Counted from the stretch's first letter, positions 44,320 through 52,498 are shown. The stretch is 64,000 nt of DNA from Klenkia taihuensis (GCF_900112525.1 NZ_FOMD01000007.1:1-64000), one strand, 5' to 3'. A program made the numbers and translations. The notes: a model not told the origin generated them from the sequence alone.

Positions 44320-45768
44320 ATGACGACATCCGGAGCTGCTGCTGTGACCACGAACCCGACCGCCGGCCGCCGTCCGCGGGTGGTCATCATCGGATCCGGC
44401 TTCGGCGGCCTGTTCGCCGCCCAGCGGCTGCGCAAGGCCGACGTCGACATCACCCTCATCGCCAAGACCGGCCAGCACCTGTTCCAGCCGCTGCTCTACC
44501 AGGTGGCCACCGGGATCATCAGCGAGGGCGAGATCGCCCCGCCGACCCGCGACATCCTGAAGAAGCAGGAGAACGTCACGGTCATCCTGGGCGAGGTCGT
44601 CGACATCGACCTGGCCGACCGCACCGTCACGTCCTGGCTGCTGGGCCGGGAGTCGACCTTCTCCTACGACCACCTGATCGTGGCCGCCGGCGCCGGGCAG
44701 TCCTACTTCGGCAACAGCCAGTTCTCCCAGTTCGCGCCCGGCATGAAGACCGTCGACGACGCCCTCGAGCTGCGCGGGCGCATCCTCGGTGCCTTCGAGA
44801 TGGCCGAGGCCGCCACCGACCCGGCCGAGATCGACCGGCTGCTGACCTTCGTCGTCGTCGGCGCCGGCCCGACCGGGGTGGAGATGGCCGGCCAGATCGC
44901 CGAGCTGGCCCGCCGCACGCTGAAGAACAACTTCCGCAACATCGACCCGAAGTCCGCCCGGGTCATCCTGCTCGACGCCGCACCCGTGGTGCTGCCGCCG
45001 TTCGCGCCCAAGCTGCAGGAGAACGCCGCCAAGCAGCTGCGCGACATCGGCGTGGAGATCCAGCTCGGCGCGATGGTCACCGGCCTGGACGCCAACGGCC
45101 TGGACGTCAAGGAGGGCGACACCACCCGCCGGATCACCGCGGCCACCAAGATCTGGGCCGCCGGCGTGCAGGCCAGCCCGCTGGGCGCCCTGCTGGCCCA
45201 GCAGTGCGACGTCACCGTCGACCGCGCCGGCCGGGTCGAGGTGCAGCCCGACCTCACCCTGCCCGGGCACCCCGAGGTGTTCGTGGTCGGCGACATGATG
45301 AGCCTGGACAAGCTGCCCGGCGTCGCGCAGGTCGCGATCCAGGGCGGCCGGTTCGCCGCCGACCGCATCGCCGCGACCGTGGCCGGGCGCCGGCACAAGG
45401 AGAAGTTCGAGTACTTCGACAAGGGCTCGATGGCCACCATCAGCCGCTACAAGGCCGTCGCCGACCTCGGCAAGATCAAGGTCACCGGCTTCCTGGCCTG
45501 GGTGATGTGGCTGCTGGTCCACCTGGTCTACATCGTCGGGTTCAAGAGCCGCGTGGTGACGACGTTCAGCTGGATCGTGTCCTTCCTCGGCAAGGGCCGC
45601 GCCCAGCGGGTGGCCACCCAGCAGCAGGTCTACGGCCGGCTGGCGCTGGAGAAGCTCGGCCCGGACTTCGAGGTCGCGCAGACCGGCGGGCTGCACGGCT
45701 CGGCCGCCGACCCGGTCGACACCGGCGACCCGGTGACCGAGCACCCCGCCCAGCGCACCGTCGCCTGA
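44320..45768 (+). CDS. ndh: Type II NADH dehydrogenase (NDH-2)
   Basis: This 482-residue FAD enzyme has two Rossmann motifs (GSGFGGLFAAQRL near residue 25 and GAGPTGVEMAGQ near 187) and the FAD-binding VVGDMMSLDKLPGVAQVAIQGG. A hydrophobic C-terminal segment (GFLAWVMWLLVHLVYIVGF) anchors it to the membrane. It passes electrons from NADH to quinone without pumping protons. ATG at 44320; GTG at 44344 is an alternative start. It is 3 nt upstream of the BKACE gene. Confidence 0.95.
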   Translation: MTTSGAAAVTTNPTAGRRPRVVIIGSGFGGLFAAQRLRKADVDITLIAKTGQHLFQPLLYQVATGIISEGEIAPPTRDILKKQENVTVILGEVVDIDLADRTVTSWLLGRESTFSYDHLIVAAGAGQSYFGNSQFSQFAPGMKTVDDALELRGRILGAFEMAEAATDPAEIDRLLTFVVVGAGPTGVEMAGQIAELARRTLKNNFRNIDPKSARVILLDAAPVVLPPFAPKLQENAAKQLRDIGVEIQLGAMVTGLDANGLDVKEGDTTRRITAATKIWAAGVQASPLGALLAQQCDVTVDRAGRVEVQPDLTLPGHPEVFVVGDMMSLDKLPGVAQVAIQGGRFAADRIAATVAGRRHKEKFEYFDKGSMATISRYKAVADLGKIKVTGFLAWVMWLLVHLVYIVGFKSRVVTTFSWIVSFLGKGRAQRVATQQQVYGRLALEKLGPDFEVAQTGGLHGSAADPVDTGDPVTEHPAQRTVA

Positions 45769-45771
45769 GCC

Positions 45772-46644
45772 GTGGGCGCGGCCCCGGTCTGGCTGGAGGT
45801 CGCGCTCAACGGCACGTGGGGCACCGGGCGGCAACCGCTCGCCCCGGTGACCACGCAGGCTCTGGTCGCCGAGGCGGTCGCCTGCGTCGACGCCGGCGCC
45901 GCCGTCGTCCACCTGCACTCGTTCGACGACGCCGGCCGGCCGCGCGAGGACTACGAGCTGTACGCCCCGGTGCTCGAGGCCGTCCGGGCCGCCCGGGACG
46001 CCGTCTGCTACCCCACCGTCCCGATGGGACCGGTACCGGCTGCCGACGCCGCGGCCGGGCGGGAGCGCTACGCGGTGGTCGACCGGCTGGCCGCCGCGGG
46101 GCTGGTCGAGTGGGCCGTCGTCGACCCGGGTTCGGTGGTCGTGGCCAGCGCCGACGAGCTCGCGGCCGGCGGCGACGGGTTCCTCTACGCCAACGGGGCC
46201 GCCGACGTCCGGGCCGGGCTGGAGGTCTGCGCCCGGCACCGGCTGGTGCCCAGCTTCGCGGTCTACGAGCCCGGCTTCACCCGGCTCGGCGCCCTGCTCC
46301 GCCGTCCCGACGCACCCCGGCCGGTGCACCGGTTCATGTTCAGCGACACCTTCGGGTTCGGCTTCCCGCCCGCGGACTGGGCGCTGGAGGCCCACCTGCG
46401 GCTGCTGGAGCTGTGCGACCCCGGTGCGCCGTGGATGGTGGCCGGGCTCGGCGTCGAGCTGGGCGACCTGGCCGACGTCGCGGTCGAGCGCGGCGGGCAC
46501 GTGCGGGTGGGGCTGGAGGACGCCCCGCTGGGTTGCCGGCGGACCAACGTCGAGCTGGTGCGGGACGCCGTCGCGCGCATCGAGGCGGCCGGGCGCCGGG
46601 TGGCCACGCCGGCCGAGGTCCGGGCCGCCACACTCGGGGCATGA
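45772..46644 (+). CDS. Beta-keto acid cleavage enzyme (BKACE, DUF849)
   Basis: This 290-residue TIM-barrel enzyme belongs to the Kce-like BKACE family. Members cleave a beta-keto acid with acetyl-CoA, giving acetoacetate and a CoA ester. Visible family features are the N-terminal LEVALNGTWG, VVHLHSFDD (metal-site His), MFSDTFGFG and RVGLEDAPLG near the end. The GTG start lies 3 nt after the ndh stop. It overlaps the SRPBCC gene by 4 bases. The keto acid is unknown. Confidence 0.85.
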   Translation: MGAAPVWLEVALNGTWGTGRQPLAPVTTQALVAEAVACVDAGAAVVHLHSFDDAGRPREDYELYAPVLEAVRAARDAVCYPTVPMGPVPAADAAAGRERYAVVDRLAAAGLVEWAVVDPGSVVVASADELAAGGDGFLYANGAADVRAGLEVCARHRLVPSFAVYEPGFTRLGALLRRPDAPRPVHRFMFSDTFGFGFPPADWALEAHLRLLELCDPGAPWMVAGLGVELGDLADVAVERGGHVRVGLEDAPLGCRRTNVELVRDAVARIEAAGRRVATPAEVRAATLGA

Positions 46645-47120
46645 CCAGCCTGACCCTCTCGGACTCGATCGTGATCGCTGCCTCGCCCGAGGAGGTGTAC
46701 GACCTGGTCTCCGACGTCACCCGCACCGGCGAGTGGAGCCCGCAGTGCCGGGAGTGCTGGTGGGAGCCGGGCGCCAGCGGTGCGGTCGGCGACCACTTCG
46801 GCGGCCGGCAGGAGACCGCCGAGCGGACCTGGGAGACCCGGTCGCGGGTCGAGGAGGCGCAGCGGCCGCGGGCCTTCTCCTGGAGCGTCAACGACCGCAA
46901 GGTGTTCTGGCGCTACGACCTCGAGCCGGTGGACGGCGGCACCCGGCTCACCGAGTCGTGGGAGTTCGCCGACGCGGGCCAGCAGTTCATGGCCGACAAG
47001 TACGGCGCCGACGCGCAGCGGGAGATCGACACGCGGACCGACGCCGCCCGCAGCGGCATCCCCGCGACGCTCGCGGCGATCAAGCAGATCGCCGAGCGGG
47101 GTGCGGTGTCGCAGAACTGA
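46641..47120 (+). CDS. SRPBCC (polyketide cyclase/START-like) family protein
   Basis: This 159-residue protein has the helix-grip fold pattern: SIVIAASPEEVYDLVSDVTR at the start, TGEWSPQCRECWWEPG, then GTRLTESWEF and a long C-terminal helix. These proteins bind hydrophobic ligands. The ATG overlaps the BKACE stop (ATGA), so it is co-translated. It may bind the substrate or product of this cluster. Confidence 0.88.
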   Translation: MTSLTLSDSIVIAASPEEVYDLVSDVTRTGEWSPQCRECWWEPGASGAVGDHFGGRQETAERTWETRSRVEEAQRPRAFSWSVNDRKVFWRYDLEPVDGGTRLTESWEFADAGQQFMADKYGADAQREIDTRTDAARSGIPATLAAIKQIAERGAVSQN

Positions 47121-47196
47121 GACACCGGGTGGGTTGTGCGTGGTCCATCCGGCCGGTGGGGTGGACCCGACCAGCCCACCGAGGATCGGAGCGACG

Positions 47197-47517
47197 ATGC
47201 CCACCCCCACCGACGACCGCCGCGACCTGCTGACCGTGATCGCGTACATGAAGGCCGCGCCCGGCAAGGTCGACGAGCTGCGCACGGCGCTCGAGGGCCT
47301 CATCGCGCCCACCACGGCCGAGGACGGCTGCGTCAACTACGACCTGCACGAGGCGGTCGAGGAGCCCGGGACGTTCTTCTTCTACGAGAACTGGGAGTCC
47401 GGCGAGCACCTGGACGCGCACCTGGCCACCCCGCACCTGGTGCAGCTGGCCGAGCGCATCCCCGAGCTGCTGGACTCCGACGGCCTGACCATCACCCGGC
47501 TGAAGCGGATCGCCTGA
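47197..47517 (+). CDS. Antibiotic biosynthesis monooxygenase (ABM) domain protein
   Basis: This 106-residue dimeric alpha-beta barrel protein has TVIAYMKAAPGKVDELRTAL, then CVNYDLHEAVEEPGTFFFYE and HLDAHLATPHL, the ABM/quinol-monooxygenase pattern (YgiN-like). It may oxidise a phenol or quinol without cofactor. ATG start with GAGG upstream. The gap before it holds a GGTCCA...TGGACC hairpin, a possible attenuator. It overlaps the cupin gene by one base. Confidence 0.9.
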   Translation: MPTPTDDRRDLLTVIAYMKAAPGKVDELRTALEGLIAPTTAEDGCVNYDLHEAVEEPGTFFFYENWESGEHLDAHLATPHLVQLAERIPELLDSDGLTITRLKRIA

Positions 47518-47930
47518 TGGCCCTCGACGTCCGGGTCATCGGGCCCGAGGAGCGCGACACCCGCACCGCGCAGACCCCGGGCCTGCAGCGGTTCGCGGCG
47601 ATCTGCGCGGACAAGACCGGGTCGTCGCAGCTGTGGATGGGCTACGCGGTGCTGGAGCCCGGTGGCAGGACCGGCGTGCACCACCACGGCGAGTCCGAGA
47701 CGGCCATCTTCGTGATCAGCGGGGTCACCCGTTGGTGGGTCGGCGAGGAGCTCGACGACGTCCGCGAGGCCCGGGCCGGGGACTTCGTGTTCATCCCGCC
47801 GGGCATCGTGCACTGGGAGCAGAACGCCAGCGACACCGAGCCCGTGGAGATGGTCGTCGCCCGCAGCACGCAGGAGGCGATCGTCGTGGCCGTGGAGGGG
47901 CACCCGCACCGCCCCGCGCACGCCAGCTGA
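47517..47930 (+). CDS. Cupin domain protein
   Basis: This 137-residue single-domain cupin has motif 1 GVHHHGESETAIFVISG (His-His-His-Glu metal ligands) and motif 2 around GDFVFIPPGIVHWEQN. It likely binds a metal and may be a dioxygenase or isomerase. The ATG shares a base with the stop of the ABM gene (TGATG). A strong terminator follows, ending the cluster that begins at ndh or the BKACE gene. Confidence 0.9.
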   Translation: MALDVRVIGPEERDTRTAQTPGLQRFAAICADKTGSSQLWMGYAVLEPGGRTGVHHHGESETAIFVISGVTRWWVGEELDDVREARAGDFVFIPPGIVHWEQNASDTEPVEMVVARSTQEAIVVAVEGHPHRPAHAS

Positions 47931-47932
47931 AC

Positions 47933-47961
47933 CGGTGGGGCCGGCGATCCCGGCCCCACCG
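47933..47961 (+). terminator. Terminator after cupin gene
   Basis: A perfect 12-bp stem, CGGTGGGGCCGG (47933-47944) with its complement (47950-47961) and a 5-nt loop, starts 3 nt after the cupin stop. Confidence 0.8.
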
Positions 47962-47969
47962 CAGCATCA

Positions 47970-48001
47970 CGATTGTCGTTGCCATCGATTGTCGTTATGG
48001 T
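47970..48001 (+). promoter_or_regulatory. Promoter and direct-repeat operator of DUF2975-XRE operon
   Basis: The 11-bp repeat CGATTGTCGTT occurs at 47970-47980 and 47986-47996. A good promoter overlaps it: -35 TTGTCG (47973-47978), 17-bp spacer, -10 TATGGT (47996-48001), then 6 nt to the ATG at 48008. This suggests autorepression by the XRE protein of the operon and a leaderless message. Confidence 0.65.
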
Positions 48002-48007
48002 GCCGGC

Positions 48008-48634
48008 ATGACCTCGACGGCGACCCGCCCCCTGCTGGGCCCACGCTCCTCCCGCACCCTCAGCGTGGTGCTCGCGGGCCTGGCCACCCTGGCGGTCGGC
48101 GCCGTCGTCGTCCGGGTGACCGACGCACTGACCTTCGCCTCGGTGCTCACCGAGGTCACGCTGACCACGCGCACCCGGCTGGACCTCGACGCGGCGCTCC
48201 GGCTGCCCGAGGAGCTGACGCTGTCCGGGCACGACGTGGTCGCGCGGCTCGTCGCCGACGACCTGCCCGCCGGGACCCGGCTGCTCGTCGTGACCGGCGA
48301 GATGCTGCCGTGGCTCTGCGCCGGCCTGGCCGCCCTGGCCTTCGCCCGGGTGGTGTGGGGTCTCGGGAGCGGGGACCCGTTCCGCCCGGGGCACGCCCGC
48401 CTGGTCGTCGCCATCGCCGTGCTGTGGGCGGTCGGCAGCTGGGTCACCCCCCAGGTGGTCCGCGCCGGCTCTGTCGAGGTGCTCGCGTTCGGCGGCAACC
48501 CGGCGGGGCTGGAGCCGGCCACCGACAGCAGCTCGATCGTCGTCACCTGGTTCGGGCTGCTGCTCCTGCTGGCCGTCGCCGAGGTGTTCCGCCGGGGCGC
48601 CCGGCAGGCCCACGAGGTCGAGGGCCTGGTGTGA
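48008..48634 (+). CDS. DUF2975 family membrane protein
   Basis: This 208-residue protein has four hydrophobic helices with a long loop between the first two. The layout matches DUF2975 proteins, which are regularly encoded next to a small XRE regulator (YoaS/YozG-type pairs). Function unknown, possibly a membrane sensor partner of the regulator. ATG appears leaderless. It overlaps the regulator gene by 4 bases. Confidence 0.85.
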   Translation: MTSTATRPLLGPRSSRTLSVVLAGLATLAVGAVVVRVTDALTFASVLTEVTLTTRTRLDLDAALRLPEELTLSGHDVVARLVADDLPAGTRLLVVTGEMLPWLCAGLAALAFARVVWGLGSGDPFRPGHARLVVAIAVLWAVGSWVTPQVVRAGSVEVLAFGGNPAGLEPATDSSSIVVTWFGLLLLLAVAEVFRRGARQAHEVEGLV

Positions 48635-48864
48635 CGGGGCAGGACGACGACCGCCCGCACCGGGTCACCTGCCACCTGGACCACCTGCTCGCCGCCCGGG
48701 GCATGACGCTGGTCGAGCTGTCCCACCGCACCGGGGTCTCGACGGTCAACCTGTCGGTGATGAAGAACGACCGGGCCCGGGCGGTGCGGTTCTCCACGCT
48801 CACCGCCGTCTGCGACGCGCTGGGCTGCCAGCCGGGTGACCTGTTCACCGTGCACCCGTCCTGA
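48631..48864 (+). CDS. XRE family small regulator (YozG-like)
   Basis: This 77-residue protein is one helix-turn-helix domain: LDHLLAARGMTLVELSHRTGV, then STVNLSVMKNDRARAVRFST and LTAVCDALGCQPGDLF. This is the YozG form that pairs with DUF2975 membrane proteins. The GTG start overlaps the preceding stop (GTGA). It probably binds the CGATTGTCGTT repeats upstream of the operon. Confidence 0.93.
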   Translation: MTGQDDDRPHRVTCHLDHLLAARGMTLVELSHRTGVSTVNLSVMKNDRARAVRFSTLTAVCDALGCQPGDLFTVHPS

Positions 48865-48874
48865 GCGCCGCGGC

Positions 48875-48880
48875 TACCGT
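48875..48880 (+). promoter_or_regulatory. -10 element of SDR gene (leaderless)
   Basis: TACCGT ends 6 nt before the GTG at 48887. No Shine-Dalgarno is visible, so the message is probably leaderless. Confidence 0.45.
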
Positions 48881-48886
48881 GCGCTG

Positions 48887-49651
48887 GTGACGACCCGCAC
48901 CCGTTCCCTGGTCACCGGCTCCTCCCGCGGTATCGGCGCCGCGATCGCGCAGACCCTGGCCGCCCGCGGCGACGCCGTCGCCGTGCACGCCGGGCGCAAC
49001 GTCGACGCCGCCCGCGACGTGCTCGCCGCGCTGCCCGGTGAGGGCCACGTGCTGGTCACCGGCGACCTGGCCGACCCCGCGGCCGTGGCGGCCCTGGTGG
49101 CCGACGCCGTCGTCGGCCTCGGTGGGGTGGACGTGCTGGTCAACAACGCCGCCGCGCACGACCCGCTGGTGATCGAGGAGTCGACCTACGAGCGGTGGCA
49201 GGAGTCCTGGCAGCGGATCCTGTCGGTCAACGTCGTGGGCACCGCCAACGTCAGCTGGCAGGTGGTGCGGCACCTGCTCGACCGCCCCGAGGGCCCGGAC
49301 GGCGGCCGGATCGTCACCGTCGGCTCGCGGGGTGCCTACCGGGGCGAGCCGCAGGCGATGGCCTACGGCGCGTCGAAGGCCGCGGTGCACTCCCTCACCC
49401 AGTCCCTGGCGCTGGCGCTCGGCGGGCACGGCATCGGGGTGAGCGCGGTGGCGCCGGGGTTCGTGGCCACCGACATGGCGACGTCGCTGCTGGCCGGCCC
49501 CGTGGGCGACGGCATCCGGGCGCAGAGCCCCTTCGGCCGGGTCGGTGAGCCGCCGGAGGTCGCGGCCGCTGTCGCCTTCCTCACCGGGCCCGACGCGCTG
49601 TGGTGCAGCGGCGCCGTCCTCGACGTGAACGGCGCCTCCTACCTGCGATGA
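48887..49651 (+). CDS. SDR family oxidoreductase, FabG-like
   Basis: This 254-residue classical SDR has TGSSRGIGAAIA at the N-terminus, NNAAAHD and the catalytic YGASK. It resembles 3-oxoacyl-ACP-reductase-like enzymes, but the substrate is unknown. The GTG start follows TACCGT by 6 nt. It overlaps the DUF6578-like gene by 4 bases. Confidence 0.92.
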   Translation: MTTRTRSLVTGSSRGIGAAIAQTLAARGDAVAVHAGRNVDAARDVLAALPGEGHVLVTGDLADPAAVAALVADAVVGLGGVDVLVNNAAAHDPLVIEESTYERWQESWQRILSVNVVGTANVSWQVVRHLLDRPEGPDGGRIVTVGSRGAYRGEPQAMAYGASKAAVHSLTQSLALALGGHGIGVSAVAPGFVATDMATSLLAGPVGDGIRAQSPFGRVGEPPEVAAAVAFLTGPDALWCSGAVLDVNGASYLR

Positions 49652-50229
49652 CCACCCGGGTCCTGCAGGTGCTGGTGGAGGAGTGGGAGCTCGGCTGCTG
49701 TGGCGGTCCCGTCCACCCCGGCGACCGCGTCGAGTGGTCACTGACGTTCTCCGACCGGGTCGAGGACGCGGCCGGAGCACTGCTGACGGAGACCTGGTTG
49801 ATCACCGACCTGCCCAGCGCATCGCTCGGGTGGTCAGCCAGCCTGCTGACGTCCGGGTCCGTCCAGGCCGCCTGGGCCGCCGACGGAGGTCGAACGCTGC
49901 CGATCGGCACCCACCAGATGACCGGGTACCTGGTCGCGAGCTGGCACGGCGGCGGGGTGGTGGCGGACCCGCCGGTGGTCGGCGGTGTGGTCGAACGGAT
50001 CCGCGTCGTGGAGCAGCGGTACGAGCTGGTGCACACCCCGCCGGCGGACCGTCCCTGGGCGCCTGGCCCCTGGGCACGCGGCGTCTTCGTCCCCGTCCCG
50101 GCGAGCGCGGAGCTCACCGCCGTCGAGGTGGCCGACGGCCGGGACAGCGGTCACGCCCTCCCGGCGCCCGGCGACACCTCCTACCGCACCCGCTCCGGGT
50201 GGCTGGTGGACCTCGCCGTCGAGCGCTGA
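49648..50229 (+). CDS. DUF6578-like protein
   Basis: This 193-residue protein begins TTRVLQVLVEEWELGCCG and has GTHQMTGYLVASWHGGGVV and VERIRVVEQRY. The pattern resembles DUF6578, a family of unknown function, with the CCG motif near residue 18. ATG overlaps the SDR stop by 4 bases. I am moderately sure of the family and do not assign a function. Confidence 0.65.
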   Translation: MTTRVLQVLVEEWELGCCGGPVHPGDRVEWSLTFSDRVEDAAGALLTETWLITDLPSASLGWSASLLTSGSVQAAWAADGGRTLPIGTHQMTGYLVASWHGGGVVADPPVVGGVVERIRVVEQRYELVHTPPADRPWAPGPWARGVFVPVPASAELTAVEVADGRDSGHALPAPGDTSYRTRSGWLVDLAVER

Positions 50230-50260
50230 GGGCCATCTGCGTCGGCTTCGTCCGTAGACA

Positions 50261-50340
50261 CCCGGGGTGGCCGGACATCTCCGACGGTGTGCGCGTGGGA
50301 TACCGGCCGGCCACCGTCCAGAAGGTCCGGCCACCCCGGG
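50261..50340. repeat. Long nested inverted repeat
   Basis: A perfect 16-bp inverted repeat (CCCGGGGTGGCCGGAC at 50261-50276 with its complement at 50325-50340) encloses a second 7-bp repeat (GACGGTG at 50283-50289, CACCGTC at 50312-50318). It lies between two genes on the same strand. It could be a terminator, a structured RNA or a palindromic element. Confidence 0.7.
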
Positions 50341-50386
50341 CCGCCGAGTGGCCCGAGGGGGCCAGACCGGCGGGTAGGTCGGGGGC

Positions 50387-51169
50387 ATGACGACACCGCC
50401 GCGCCCCCTCGCCCTGGTCACCGGTGCCTCCAGCGGCATCGGCCGGGAGATCGCCGACCGGCTCGCCCGGGAGGGCCATGACCTGGTGCTGGCCGCCGAG
50501 GACGAGGTGGGGCTGGCCGCGGCCGCCCGGCGCACCGGTGGCCGCGGCGTCGACGTCGAGCAGGTGGTGGGCGACCTGCGCAACGGCTCGGCGGTCGAGG
50601 AGCTCGCCGCCGCCGTCGGGGACCGTCCCGTGGACGTGCTGGTCCTGGACGCCGGCGTCGGCGTCGGCGGGCCGTTCGTCGAGCAGGACGTCGCTGACGT
50701 GCTGTCGGTGGTCGACCTCGACGTCCGGTCGACGGTGCACCTGGCCCGGCTGCTGCTGCCCGGCATGGTCGAGCGCGCCCGCGGCCGGGTGCTGGTGCTG
50801 TCCTCGATCGCCGCGACCATGCCGGGCCCGCACCAGGCGGTCTACAACGCCTCGAAGTCCTTCGTGCAGAGCTGGGCCGAGGCGCTGCAGCGGGAGCTGT
50901 CGGGCACCGGGGTCACCGTCACCTCGCTGATGCCCGGCCCGGTGGACACCGACTTCTTCGCCCGCGCCGGCCTGGTGGGCAGCCTCATGGGCAAGGGACC
51001 CAAGGACGACCCGGCCGACGTCGCCCGGGCGGGCGTCGAGGCCCTGCTGGCCGGCAAGCGGAAGGTCTACGCCGCCTCACCGCTCGTCAAGGTCGTCGGC
51101 GGGGTGAACGCCGTGCTGCCCGACGGCGTCAAGGCCGTGCTGCACGAGCAGGTGGCCAAGCTGCGCTGA
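50387..51169 (+). CDS. SDR family oxidoreductase, DltE-like
   Basis: This 260-residue SDR has TGASSGIGREIA, the catalytic YNASK and a C-terminal extension (KVYAASPLVKVVGGVNAVLP) seen in DltE/YqjQ-like SDRs that may sit near the membrane. The ATG start has no clear Shine-Dalgarno; GGTAGGTC lies just upstream. The substrate is unknown. Confidence 0.92.
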   Translation: MTTPPRPLALVTGASSGIGREIADRLAREGHDLVLAAEDEVGLAAAARRTGGRGVDVEQVVGDLRNGSAVEELAAAVGDRPVDVLVLDAGVGVGGPFVEQDVADVLSVVDLDVRSTVHLARLLLPGMVERARGRVLVLSSIAATMPGPHQAVYNASKSFVQSWAEALQRELSGTGVTVTSLMPGPVDTDFFARAGLVGSLMGKGPKDDPADVARAGVEALLAGKRKVYAASPLVKVVGGVNAVLPDGVKAVLHEQVAKLR

Positions 51170-51175
51170 GGCCGG

Positions 51176-51895
51176 TCAGCGCTTCTGCCGGCGGCTGCCC
51201 CCGTGCCAGTCCTCGGTCTCCCCCACCTCGCCCGGGGCGACGCCGAAGCTGCGCAGCTGGGGCCGCTCCCGCAGCGACCGCTTCAGCTCGGTGAACCCGG
51301 GGAACGAGGCCAGCCCGACGACGTGGTCCCACAGCGCGACGGCGTCCTCGGGGGCGGGCAGCCGGCTGATCACGGGGCCGAAGAAGGCGAGCCCGTCCGG
51401 GGGCAGGAACTGGAGGATGGGGGTGCCGACGTCCTTGCCGGCCAGCGCCAGCGCCTCGTCGGTCTCGGCCTGCACCAGCGCGTCGCGTCCCTCGTCGTCC
51501 AGGGCGTCGGCGAGGTCGGCCGACCAGCCGAGGTCGGCCAGCACGGGCGCGAGGAAGTCCCGGGTGCCACGCCGGTCGTGGCCGGGGGTGCCACCCGTGG
51601 GCTCGGCGTCGTGGATGCCCGTGCCGACCGCGGTGTAGAAGCGGCCCACGCCGTCGTCGCCGTGCTCGTCGCGGACCGCGGCCGCCACCCGCAGCAGCCG
51701 CAGGCCGGCGGTGTGCCCGGCCTCGTACTCCGGCGGGAAGTGGCTGGCGTAGTCGACGTGGGCGTTGAGCAGCCGCAGCGAGATGAACCGCCACTCGACG
51801 GTGTACTCGCGCTGCCGGGCCACCTCCTCGACCCACCGGCTGGTGAGCCAGGCGAAGGGGCAGACCGGGTCGAACCAGAAGCGGAGGTCGGTCAC
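51176..51895 (-). CDS. DsbA-like protein, mycothiol-dependent nitroreductase (Rv2466c) type
   Basis: This 239-residue thioredoxin-fold protein has WFDPVCPFAWLTSRW at the N-terminus, the signature of the Rv2466c group, and the cis-Pro loop VGTPILQF. The known mycobacterial enzyme has CPWC. Here the motif is C12-P13-F14-A15, so only the nucleophilic Cys is kept. It may still react with mycothiol by a one-Cys route. The GTG start at 51895 follows minus-strand GAGACT by 6 nt. Confidence 0.88.
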   Translation of the reverse strand: MTDLRFWFDPVCPFAWLTSRWVEEVARQREYTVEWRFISLRLLNAHVDYASHFPPEYEAGHTAGLRLLRVAAAVRDEHGDDGVGRFYTAVGTGIHDAEPTGGTPGHDRRGTRDFLAPVLADLGWSADLADALDDEGRDALVQAETDEALALAGKDVGTPILQFLPPDGLAFFGPVISRLPAPEDAVALWDHVVGLASFPGFTELKRSLRERPQLRSFGVAPGEVGETEDWHGGSRRQKR

Positions 51896-51901
51896 CGGCC
51901 C

Positions 51902-51907
51902 AGTCTC
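51902..51907 (-). promoter_or_regulatory. -10 element of DsbA-like gene (leaderless)
   Basis: Minus-strand GAGACT lies 6 nt before the GTG at 51895, with no Shine-Dalgarno. It sits in the gap after the frameshifted lipoprotein gene. Confidence 0.4.
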
Positions 51908-51911
51908 GCCG

Positions 51912-52498
51912 TCAGGGCAGGGGCACGCAGATCGCGTCGGCGTCGTCCGCGCACAGCGCGCCGACCGTCGGCGTCCCCGGCGTGTAGGGCAGGTCGCCCT
52001 CGGAGTGCAGCCGCAGGTGGTCGATGCGGACGTCCAGGGTGCTGAACACCTCGGCGCGGCCCTGCGGGGTCGCCGGGGTGACGGCGTCCTGCAGGACGAC
52101 GTAGGCGGTGGCGCGGCCGCCGTTGCCGTGCGACCAGAACGTGTCGGTGAGCCCGAAGGGCGGGTCGTCCTGGCAGTAGGGCTCGGCCGAGCCGTCGAAG
52201 AAGACCCCGGTGGGGGCGAGGCCCGCCGGGGTGTCGGCGGTGGTGGAGACGGTGAGGTGGCCGGCGAGCTCGTCCCGGCCGGCCTGCAGGGTGATCGGGA
52301 CGTACTGCAAGGCGGGGAAGTCGACCCGGCAGTGCTCCGACCAGCCCGGCATGGGCGGCACCAGACCGGTCTGCACCTGCCCGACCGTGACGGTCAGGTG
52401 CGCGGCGGTCCCTCGCCGAGCGCCGCGCCCAGGCCGCAGCCAGCCGTCGTCATCAGCACCGCGGCCAGCGCGACCGCCGTCCGCACCGCTCGTGCCAC
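51912..52498 (-). pseudogene. Lipoprotein gene with a probable frameshift
   Basis: A lipoprotein signal starts at GTG 52498 (Shine-Dalgarno GGGGGAG; VARAVRTAVALAAVLMTTAGC lipobox), but this frame stops at 52394-52396. The mature part continues in another frame: HLTVTVGQVQTGLVPPMPG, before the first in-frame start of the downstream frame, then a beta-rich protein with Cys pairs up to 51912. The two parts together would make a secreted lipoprotein of about 190 residues. The shift lies near 52394-52410, in the GC-rich GGGACCGCCGCGC. It could be a real mutation or a sequencing error. Family unknown. Confidence 0.65.
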
